Positions 54,421 through 64,000 of a stretch of 64,000 bases of DNA are shown piece after piece. The notes under the pieces were generated by a model. The model had not been told where the DNA came from. It did not search any database and saw only the letters and a program-made list of their open reading frames with translations. The DNA lies in assembly GCA_947685225.1 (NCBI GenBank), contig CANTUV010000024.1, forward strand, positions 58,618,001 through 58,682,000, written 5' to 3'. This DNA comes from Garcia nutans (taxonomy: Eukaryota > Streptophyta > Magnoliopsida > Malpighiales > Euphorbiaceae). Position numbers and translations under genes: made by a program. Each line of letters opens with the position of its first letter. The first letter of the stretch is position 1.

Positions 54421-56500
54421 TCTTTCAACTTAGCTTCCACATCTTTGGGCATTCGTCTAGGTGGCTGTTTAAACTGCTTGAAACTCAATTTGATTGGATG
54501 ACGGTGTTCTACCAATCATCTATCTAACCCTGACATGTCTTCATAGTTTCAAGCAAAACAATCTTTATATTCATATAAAAAGCTTATTAATTCCTACTTT
54601 AAGTCCCCATCAAGTAATGAACTCACATATATTACTTTAGGATCCTCTGATGATCCCAAATTAATTTCTTCCAATACATCCTGAGTTTCAGGTTGGACAT
54701 CTTCCAAGTGCTTGAACCAAATCTTTAAATTGTATTTCCTCATCATCAATTCCTTCTTGATCACCTTCGAAAATAACTTTTGCACCATAAACTTCCATTT
54801 CTTATAATTCCTCACACATGTACTGTAGGTAACATTTCCATATGGCAATTGCAACTACTGCCTCTCCCTCCATGGTTCTCTTGATCATTCCACCTTCTCG
54901 ATGATCGGTAAACTCACTGGCCTAAAAGGCATTATTGTAGTAGGTTTAAGGAGAGCCTTAGATTGAACTTGCATTTGTTGTTTATTCATAGAAGACATAT
55001 AAACTTTCCTGGGACTACCATTCTTCTTTTTACCTTTAAAACAAATAGGACCAAATCCTTATTCATAATACCTAGCTTCAATGAATTTTGCAGATTAAAT
55101 AAAAGGTTTGTCCCCAGCACAAATTGTTTCAACTTCATTCCCTTTCCAAAGTAAGAGCACATGATGCAAAGTAGAAGGGACACAAGCATTTGCACTAATC
55201 TAATCTCTACTCAGTAAAGCATTTATAGCTGGCTAAAGAATTAACCACAAAAAAATGCTACCATTGAGGTTAGATTCTCCATTGACAATTGTACTGGCAA
55301 AATTTCAACAATAGGTGTCACCTCACCAGTGAAAGCTTACACAGTCACATCTGTTGTAATTAAATATTTCTCATTTTTTTCCAAAGTCCTCAACGTTCTA
55401 TATGGTAAAATGTTAACAGCTGACCACTGTCCATCAATACTTTTGTAATCCTACGACCATCAAATTCTGCTTTAATATAAAGTGGACGAATATGTTTTGT
55501 CATTTCCATGGACGGTTTCTCAAACACTACTCTCTTGGAACTATTTGGCCAAGTGGCTTGAATAGTTATACCCTATATGCTTCATCTGAGATCCCCAACC
55601 TTGATGCTGCCCCTGGGTCGAATCTACTTCCACTACAGCTTCTGTTACTTTATTTTGTGCCATAAAATCTGATGGGAGCACCAACTTTGTAATCGAACAT
55701 TGGAAAGAAATATGAATCTTTTCCATAGAAAATCTACCCCTAAAGACTTCTTTTCATATGCTGAATCACACTCATCATCCTTCATTGCCTTTTGACCAAA
55801 CTTGGACTTTGACTTTTATACTTCCATGATCATGAGCTTCTGCTCATTGTCTCTATAACTTTCTTTGTCTATATCTTTCTCCCTGAATACTTAATCCTCT
55901 ACACTTTCTTCTTTTGGCAACCCTTTGCCTCAATAATCTTCTTTTTTGTGTTCTCGTGAGTGGTTGTGGAAATTTTTATGCTTCACATTGTGCCATTGAT
56001 TTTCTACCTTCATTGGTGGAGGTGCCTCAAATCGAGATTTCCACTTAGGCATGTCTACTTTGTTGCTCTCTTTTCCTTTTCCAAATCTCTATTATAGCCT
56101 ATATTCCTTGGGTACTCAGACCTTCTACTTCCCTTTGCTATTCTCTGTTCTCAACTCTATGTTTTCTTTTCTTCCCATTTTTGCATCCAACAGTGAAGAT
56201 AAATTAAAGTTGGCCACATTCATAGAAGGAAAGGGGTATTCATCTACTAACATAGTCTCTTTCTTTTTTAGGAAATTTGAGAATTCCCTTATTGATCATG
56301 TCCTGTAATACGTTCTTAAATCCCCAGCAAGAACCAATGAAATGATTCTTAGAATTATGGAACTTACAGTATTCTTGCCCTTCTTATTCCTCAACACTGG
56401 GAATATGATGATCTTAAGGAAGTTTTATAAAATTTTCTTTGAGGAGAAAATAAAAAATAGCCTCCGTTTTTTAAAACATCAAATGTTTATTATGGCTTTA
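54421..56500 (-). pseudogene. element G protease and linker region, badly decayed
   Basis: Minus-strand translation with many stops. A protease-like LMDSG occurs at about 55415-55435 (GAC AGT GGT at 55431-55423), preceded by RRITKV, with homology then running into another frame. Between protease and RT lie short acidic and basic stretches without a recognisable fold. The region 55700-56500 shows only fragments of a Cys/His-poor linker. Confidence 0.5.
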
Positions 56501-57938
56501 TGTTTGAAGTAGGGGCTTTCTTCCATGCTTATGAAATTCTTTTCTCCAGCAGAGGGCAAGTCACAGTACCAGTAATGTGCAAGTCAACTACAATAGCATA
56601 TGGTTGACTAATTTCTTAGAAATAGGTTCCCATAACATTTTTCCTTCTTTGCCTTTCCTCCTAAATCAATTCTTCATATTCGGCAACTTTAGCAGCTAAT
56701 AAAAATCTCTGAATTCTATCCCTTGGAATTTCTTTCTCGGCTCTAGATCCAAACCCCTTTGAGCCATATTCACAAATTCTGTCTCTAGCAAATACATTTT
56801 ACACCTATTCCTCATCTTCTTGAATCTGGCAAAAAATTTATCAGTAGTTTCACCAGCTCTTTGAGTAATGCTGGATAATTCAGCTATACATACTTCAGGT
56901 TCAACCCTAAAGAACTGAGTATAAAACTAGCGCTCCATTTCTTGCCAAGTGAAGACCAATTTTCTAGGAAGAGTAGTGTACTAAGTAAATGCATTTCCTA
57001 TTAGAGAATTAGAAAACAACCTCAACTTGTAAAAAGCGAAGTTGTCATAATTTGCCAATTCACCATACTGAATGGTAAACCTTGCAATATTTTTTATAGA
57101 AGACTGACCATCTTCTCTAGAGAATAAGGAGAAATCTAGGATACGATAACTATTCTCCTAGTCCATCATTTCAAAATAAGGTTTTACAATCTCTGTATGG
57201 CTAATTTGTCTTAGGCCAGGTCGTAAAGCTCTTGAATAGCCTCCCTAACAATATCAATATTAATATTCCCTTGATGCCTATTTTCTTGTGGAATTAACTG
57301 TGGTGGCCTCCAAATTAGAGAATCTGAAAAATTAAAATCATAAACCTGTGATTGCATATGAGGATTAGTTATTCTAAAAATATGTTGGGCTTGATTTGGC
57401 CTGCCATTAACATGACCATTACCATTAGTTGCCCTGTTGTTTCCATTTAACTCTTCCCTTCTAGGAGGGGAAATATTCTTCTCTTCAGCATTTCCCTGAG
57501 GCTTATGGTAATCTCTTGACTCCATGTTAACAGAATGCCCCCTGAGCTCTTCTATCAGTTTCTTAGAAAGTTGCATACTTGCATTCTGCATATATGGACT
57601 TGCATCTTGAGAGCAATTCTGTTTTCCAAGCATTAGGATTTCTTTTCCATTTGAGACTCAAAAATTATTGACTATGACTCCTAAAGCCTCTTTTGTGACT
57701 CCAAAATCTGTTTGAATATATCTACTAAGGTCTGTCGATCTCCTTCCTCAACAACGGTAGACCCTCCCTTGGTGTTACCTACACCTTGCTATGCTACGAG
57801 AATCTCTAGCAAGGAAAGACCCTCTTTTTCGATATGTTCCACCATTTATGGGACGTATCCTTCTTGCCCTATTGTTGCAACGACAACCTCCAGATCACTA
57901 GATATGGTAGTATCTTTTACATTCTTCTTTGGTGGCAT
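56501..57938 (-). pseudogene. element G gag remnant
   Basis: Probable start ATG at 57938 (MPPKKNVKDTT), 62 bp inside the 5' LTR end. An N-terminal Gln/Asn-rich part is open at 57633-57211 (NGNNRATNGNGHVNG, REAIQELYDLA), followed by a decayed gag core to about 56500. Several stops are visible. No zinc knuckle was confidently placed. Confidence 0.65.
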
Positions 57939-57999
57939 TGCTCTCGAACAATCTCACTGGACGTGTCAAAATTTTTTCCTCAAGGCCTGAAGAAAACAC

Positions 58000-58479
58000 T
58001 GTTGGCCTTTAATTGGCTGTGGAGCGAAAATGCTAGAGGTGTAAGCACCTCAGTTTGAATTAGTTTAAAACTTGATTTCAATCAAACAATTGTATATTTT
58101 CTTAAAGGACCAAAAGAAAGAAGGATTCTCAAGTTCTTTGCAAACAAATCACTTAAATTCCACAGCAACACCATCTAATTTCAACAAAATATGTTTATTT
58201 GAAACAACAATTAAAAGAAAATAATATCAAGCCAAAAGAAACAAATTCGATTTAACTACAACTATTGAGAAATCATAAGAATAATAACTACAATTAAATA
58301 AGACTCTAAAAGAAAACTAATTTTGCTAAGTTTGATCCGATTTTTTCTATGGAAAAGAGTTGGCCTTATTTTGCTTTCATTTCTTCCTTTTATTCCTAGC
58401 TTCCTAGTTTCTTATTGTATGAAGATAATGGAGAGCAGTTTCTTTCTAATAACTTCCCATACCATAATTGTTAGACAGA
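58000..58479 (-). repeat. 5' LTR of element G
   Basis: Begins tgttggccttt at 58000 and ends aattgttagaca at 58479, collinear with 16842-17335. No canonical PBS is recognisable next to it. Immediately to the right is mitochondrial-like DNA, and gacagagcgg occurs at 58476-58485 and again at 58494-58503. Confidence 0.75.
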
Positions 58480-61400
58480 GCGGTTCATAAAGACAGAGCG
58501 GGGATCCATATACTAAACCCGACTCCCTTGATCAATTTCCATGGGTGAAGCTTCTGGGAAATAGCCAGGAAAATTTCGATAAGAGAACAGGGCATGGTGG
58601 CTATATAGGAAACCTTAGGAATCACTCTAAGCCAGAAAGAAGGTTCAGGAGGCGGCGGAGGATCTCTGGAAATCCATTGATGGAAGAATCTAAAAGTCTC
58701 GTGGGTTGGGCCCTTTCTATATACAATTAGCATCGGTAAAGGACAAAGACTTGGCCTTCAGAAATGGTACATGGCCATGACAAAAATTTCATTTTGAAGG
58801 AGTGGAAGGGAGGGCAGATAAGATAAGGGAAGGGGTCCAGAGGATTCTCGTTTTTGCCCGAACCACAAAGCCTATGGGGCATTAAAAACTAAAAAATTAT
58901 AAAACACTTTGCTTTGCCAATAGGCCCTGATGAGAAGATTGACTTAAGATTCCGTTTGGTTGCTCAGCTATCTCACCTAGGCAGTGAAGGAAGGGCGGTA
59001 TGGGGATGGTTTTGCCTTTGCAAAGCTCGAGTGCTTTAGCCAGGCATCACTCGCGGAAGTGAAATCATCAACTTCAGAATACTTTCGAGAGCTTATATTG
59101 CAAATCTAGCTTGAGGACTAGTGGAAAATAGCATAAAGAGGGGGTTCGGGCTATCATGCATGAGAAAGGTAATGTACTTAACTTGGCTGGCCTGTCTTTT
59201 TAGTTACAGAATCGCCAACGTCCGCTAAGGGTCAGAGCTGGACTCGTCGTGAAACAAATTCTGAGAGAAAATGACTACCTTGCCCGCTCAATACGCGAAA
59301 AAAGCTCTTTGCGCTTCTTGTGTGAGTTGAGCTTACGAGCCAACCTTGCCTTTCTTTCTTTCAAAGATAGCAAGCAACCTTGCTCTGTGGCCCTATCATC
59401 AACCGAATCGCCCGTCTCATCTGTGGTGACTAAATCCACTATTGGCTAATCCGGAAAGGCCCTATAAATGAACAGACCCCAACAAAAACCTCCTCACAAG
59501 CAGCTACATATGGGCTAGGATCAACTGCTGTGGATGAAAGAGCTCTTGTTTATCTTTCTTTGGTTGATACTGACATTGATGCTTATCCTTTAGCTTAATC
59601 TCTAGTTGAACTGATGCCCTAGTCGACCAAGTTTGAGGAAGGTGCTACCTTGCAAGGAAGACACTTTCGCTTACTTCACGCCTTTAGGATAGTTTACCTT
59701 ATACGGGTAGATGTACATTATTTGAAGCTTTCTGAACTACATTATATCCACTTCTACATTGTTTGAACGGGACATTATGCCCGCCTCCACTTCTGGCATA
59801 CTTACCTTACCCTCCCGCCCTTACATCGCGCTCCTCACTACTTTAGTCTCATATGAAGGTTGATCCTAAACCCACCTTCACGCCCACCATCTGGATCGAT
59901 AGCAGAACTCTTCTCAGTCTTCACTTCAGCTGCAGTCCTTGTTTACTCCACGGCCGCCTCTACCATTGATGCAGAACCGAAATCGGCATCTTAGCCGCCG
60001 CCAAGGAACATCAAGACAGAATCCATACATCGCACAACCAGTCGAACGAGACGATCAATCCACCAATCCGTATTGACACCAATCCAACAACTTCCCGCAT
60101 CAGATTACGAGCCTACCTCTCTGTCTCAGCTATCCTTCCTGAATGAACTGACCTACTCTACATGAAATTCTTCTTTCAACCTCGACGGAAGACAAGGGGC
60201 TACCAAGACAGACTTTGAAAGCGGACTTGAAATAAATACCCGATCGTGCTATTCTGAATGGGAGGAGGGGGACTCTTTGAAAGACAAATACCAAGTCGAG
60301 CTGTCGGGGAAGAAGAATGCAGGCGAACAGAAGAAGAGTCTTCAAACACAAGCAAGTAGTTGCCTTTGGATACCTGTGAGCTGACTCAGAAGGGCCTCGC
60401 TCTTTGGAACAAGGATGGCCACCCCGAAACAGCACTGACGAACAAACCCAGCCGACTAGCCCTAGTGAACTCCTCCAGCCAAAAGCCCTAAGAAAGTCAT
60501 AAGCGCTTAACTCGAGGGTTATTGTCACTTAACTTCGTCAAGCCTGCCTTTAAAGTCTTGATGAGCGCTACTCCACTACAATTTCGCCTCCACTCAATCA
60601 GCCACTTAGGTTTGGCAAAGTGAGCATGAACGCGTTAGTGACATAAAAAATTAGAATATCCAAGCCGGTAGCCCTCCCTTCCGAGCCAGTCTCCTTTTAC
60701 CTTCACTACTATATATACAGAACTTCTTCTTCACTCATATAGATATACCTATATCTAATTTCTTTCTCAAATTTTTAGGCAGTGGTGCATCTTGTGGTTG
60801 AGCCAGGGCATGGTCAAAGGGAAGGTTTGATCGTCAAGACTTGACATGCGACTCAATGCTATTGATCCCTATCATCCGAATGAATGTCTTGTATTGGTTT
60901 GGATCATCCGAGCGAGATCACATCTTATTCTATGCAATTTTGTTTGTCATTGATCTGCGTCCACACCGCTTCCCCAGGCACATGCACCGCCCCTATCTAT
61001 GGAAGTAAAAAATGAGAGCCATGTAGCCCAGCCGACCGGAGACAAGACCGAGCCAAGGCTTTTCTAAAGGGATGGCCTAATAGGCTGTTCTTAGTCAAAC
61101 CTGCTGGATACTGGATAAAGGGGTGTAATGGGTGGGGATTAGCTATTAGTGGTATCTTTCCCATGCATTTTTCTGTAGTGAGATTGACCATCGGGTCAGG
61201 TAGAGCAATATGGGCACGTTCAGGTCTCAAAGAGAAGGCTGGGAAGGTTTTTTTTGAGTCGCCAAGTATGGGCTCACAGTCACTAAGAGATCCAGTACTC
61301 TAGTTAGCATTTATCAGCTAAGTAAAAAATGGCTAATGACGCAAAAGAATTTGCAAGCACAAGGCTAGGGTAGGGGGCGCTTAAGGGCATAACCATCGGC

Positions 61401-64000
61401 TATCGTCTTTGAGGACTGAACTGATGAGACAAGTCAATCATCAGTAGTGGAACAGGTAAAGAGGCGAGCAACAAAAAAGGCTTCAACAAAGCAAATGGCT
61501 GTCCCAGTTGTTGTTGGCATAGTAGTTGTAGGTAGGTCTCCAAAGCAAATTTACCCTATTCATAGGTACAAAAGAAGCACTGGGTTGCTTATTCATAGTA
61601 CGATTCCCCGGCAGCGCACTCAGATGCTAAATGACTTGTTGTCGGGTTCCGACCCTATTATCTATCGAAATTCGTAACAATCTGGGCACTATCTCTCTCT
61701 GAGATAGACTCGGTGAAATCATCATGTTTGTGCAGATGCGGACTACATGTACCTAGACAGAAGGACCCTTATTAAGCTTGCATGCGCCTGGACAAAAAGA
61801 CGCCCATTAAGTTAAGCTTGACTCCTCTACTCTTCCTTGGGATTGGCTTTGGGCCTTTCCTGCCTTAGGTGGAGTTTGCCCTTCATTCAACTTTGAAACT
61901 ACCTAGTGGAAAGCCCCCTTTTGAGAGCTCACCCTACCCTATTCATTTATGATTTGATTGCACCTAGCAGCAGGTAGCGTACTTAAAACCCTAATAACTA
62001 CTTTTTTCACTCCCGTATACGTATAAAGAAATGGAAATGGAGGCTTTCCGGAAAGTCAACTATATCTATTTCTCCTCCTTGCCTTAGTCGTCAACTACTC
62101 TGCTTTCTGCGATTGACTCTTAGCACTTCGAGAGCTTTTAAACCATATTTGTAGCCTCGCTCAATCGTAGGGTAGGCAAATCTCGTACATAGGATGCCCC
62201 TTTCTCCAGGTTGACTATCTAAAAATGGGAAATGTGGGTTCTCCATGATGTGCCGGTGCGATCTGCTCCTGCCTGGTCATCTTGTTTATCGAGATTATTA
62301 TCAATATCTTAATTCCAATCCCTCGCTCGGTGAAACCCGGTTAGTTCTATCTTCTTATTCCAATAGCTTTGAATGGGTTTGTTTCTTTTCGGCTAACGAG
62401 GCAACAACCTGATATTGATATTGCTTCTCGGCTACCCTTATCCAATCCGATAAATGCCCATGGGGGGTTTAGCAACTCAGAGTCTCATTTCGCTCTATAG
62501 GAAAATGCTTTCCTTTTGAGGCAACAAAGATGGGGCAAACTACTCGTGGAGAATATTCCTATGACAAGACAAAGAACTTAGGCTTCACCGATCGATTGAG
62601 AGGACCAATCGTAACCATGCTCGCTCACTTACCTGATGACCATCCCAACCGTGAGCCAAAGCAGTCACGCCTTTCTGCTCCTTGACCATAAGGTTTAACT
62701 ACAATTAGGTTCAACTTGAGTGAGGATAGGTATAGTCACCCTTCGGTTCGGCAGCCACTGTCCTTTGGAGCAGCTCAAACTTATTCCTTCCGGCTTTTGG
62801 CTCAAACCTTGAAGCGGAGGATGAAGAAGAATCACCCTTATGGCATTTCACTGACATTCTACCATTGAAAGGATACTTGTATTCTAACTAATACAAACAT
62901 TGAAGAATTGTTGGTACTAGCTGCTTCTTCTTTCCTTTGTTCTTTTGGATTGTAGCTAGGGTACGGTACGAGCTTAGTAGAAGAAAGAATCTATCTTAGG
63001 GTTAGTGCTCTCCTTTGCCTTCCTTATTCCTTACCTGAGTGGTAGGTTGTTCCAAGGTTTCCTAAGGTAATAGGTAAGGCAAGATAAGACTAAATTAGAT
63101 TGTCTCTTCTTACAGTACCCAACTAAGGTTAGTACGATGTTCTCTTTCCTCCTCGTAACAAGAATTCGTAAAGATCATATATCCTTCGAGCCGAAGGCGA
63201 TGATGCAATCCGTGCAGCTAAGCGACCTGCCGGGCTTAGAATCAATATCTTCCTGGAACTACAAGACGAGAAGCCATTACGCTCATCCCTACTGATGCCT
63301 TGTTTCACATAAACAACAGTGTAAAGGCCGCAGGAAGCACCGAGAAGTTCAAAAAGGAAACCTACGCTTAAGACACCCAACTCGTAGAACTACCACTCAG
63401 AAGACACATCCAAAAAGAAAGAAAGAGATGGCTGCATCTAAGGGCTTCTTATTGGGTCTAGCTTCTTAGAAAGCCAGAGGGAGAGACCGAACAATCTGAT
63501 GATATACACTTGTGATGTCAGAGAATAGTCTGGAAGAGGAGAGCTTGACTTTTCTTTCTCAAATACAAGCTTCTCCAAAGCTTCTCTTGGATTCAAATGG
63601 ATGGGATTCAGGATTCAAATAGGAATTCGAAAGAGCGTAGAGAGATGGTCGAGCAATCAGCGGGCAGGCATAGGTAGCCAACAGTAGCAATCGACCATCT
63701 TGAGTAGCAAGAGAAAGAAGGACCAACGATGATCAAGGAAGAGAAAGCGAGAGTAGCAAGTAGACGCAGGAGGGACAAACCTCATTTGGATTTCATCATA
63801 GGTAGATATGAAGCATAGACAAATGAAGGAAGGAACCATGGAAAGAAGGGGCATCACAATCAAGAAATTCCTTCTTGTTACGCTAACTCATGCGGATAGA
63901 AGACCTACCGCAAAGAAGGAGTTGGTGAGAGACCGGCTTAGTCAACTATTCGACTGCTGGGCCGTTCTAGTGGCAAAGGAACCACAATGATAGTGAAGGT
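58480..64000. other. mitochondrial-like DNA, candidate NUMT, open at the window edge
   Basis: Base composition rises to a balanced level typical of plant mitochondrial DNA, and transposon features cease. Small frames (for example 60130-60528 minus, 61447-61677 plus, 63129-63380 minus) match no family I recognise and look like spacer ORFs. A degenerate large-subunit rRNA segment at 61628-61876 supports organellar origin. No tRNA or complete mitochondrial protein gene was identified. The alternative is a mis-joined assembly. Confidence 0.6.
61628..61876 (+). rRNA. rrn26: degenerate fragment of mitochondrial 26S (LSU) rRNA, domain V region
   Basis: The segment contains, in LSU order, cttgttgtcggg...ttccgacc, cgtaacaatctgggcac, the highly conserved gactcggtgaaat, gatgcggactac, cctagacagaaggaccc (normally GACGGAAAGACCC or a close form) and gggattggctttgggcc, a plant mitochondrial signature. 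A second partial copy of the cctggacaaaaagac piece shows an internal duplication. Deletions mean that it is non-functional. It covers only the stretch around E. coli positions 1940-2100. Confidence 0.7.

Larger units (their letters stand above)
16842..58479 (-). mobile_element. element G: decayed Tat-lineage Ty3/gypsy retrotransposon, host of the nest
   Basis: Homologous LTRs lie at 16842-17335 and 58000-58479. Minus-strand order from right to left is gag, protease (DSG), RT, RNase H, a second RNase H, integrase. Dual RNase H is the mark of the Tat/Ogre/Retand/Grande lineage. An antisense ORF remnant lies between integrase and 3' LTR, as gene 23 does in maize Grande. Without nested insertions its own length is about 9.9 kb. 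The LTRs are clearly divergent and every domain carries stops, so this is the oldest layer. No TSD is evident around the two LTRs. Confidence 0.75.

Noticed and set aside
60130..60528. 132-codon minus-strand frame in mitochondrial-like DNA
   Set aside because: No domain or family is recognised, and composition fits spacer. Kept only as a mention in the NUMT entry.
63129..63380. 83-codon minus-strand frame with a hydrophobic N-terminus
   Set aside because: Not recognised as any mitochondrial gene, and no supporting context.
1..64000. Whole window as mitochondrial DNA
   Set aside because: FAR1 with spliceosomal introns and nested LTR elements are nuclear. Only the last 5.5 kb look organellar.

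Overview
The window reads as nuclear DNA of a flowering plant, most likely a eudicot. It is AT-rich, has one intron-bearing plant gene (a FAR1 orthologue, + strand, 12162-15893), and is otherwise dominated by transposable elements. Calls rest on reading the sequence by eye. No database search, alignment program or folding program was run, so identities and ages are estimates.

Left part (1-10643). A Ty3/gypsy chromovirus ('element A', minus strand) runs off the left edge. Its gag-pol frame is open for about 1498 codons and its 2.6 kb 5' LTR lies at 4666-7277. Next come a decayed LTR relic, a Stowaway-like MITE (9014-9347) and a non-autonomous hAT element with a perfect 8-bp target-site duplication (TSD, 9902-10643). 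FAR1 follows, with an overlapping uORF, a 721-codon first coding exon and six short exons, three of which are 69-bp copies of one another.

Middle part (16842-58479). This is a four-level nest. The oldest layer is 'G', a decayed Tat-lineage Ty3 element on the minus strand. It has gag, PR, RT, RNase H, a second RNase H and IN, plus an antisense ORF remnant with a plant-mobile-domain (PMD) signature. G is split by 'C', two truncated 2.5 kb LTRs joined through templated filler DNA. C2 is split by 'D', a tandem chromovirus array LTR-internal-LTR-internal-LTR (22914-48914) flanked by attca/atcca. The gag of the second D unit is split by 'B' (36536-46493, TSD ttgag), a relative of element A whose LTRs differ by only about 0.7% although its pol carries several stops. 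A 5'-truncated RTE-type LINE with a perfect 17-bp TSD interrupts G between its two RNase H domains.

Right part (58480-64000). The sequence changes abruptly to higher-GC, spacer-like DNA without transposon features. It contains a degenerate piece of mitochondrial large-subunit rRNA, so a nuclear mitochondrial insertion (NUMT) is the best reading. An assembly chimera is not excluded.

Across the LTRs of A, B, C and D the same architecture recurs. A splice-donor-like site lies about 450-530 bp into the LTR, a GC-rich cluster of short inverted repeats lies at about 0.8-1.3 kb, and palindromic hairpins lie near the 3' end. In A and B a matching acceptor sits just upstream of the gag ATG. A leader intron that removes the PBS and most upstream AUGs from the translated mRNA is the most interesting system-level hypothesis here.
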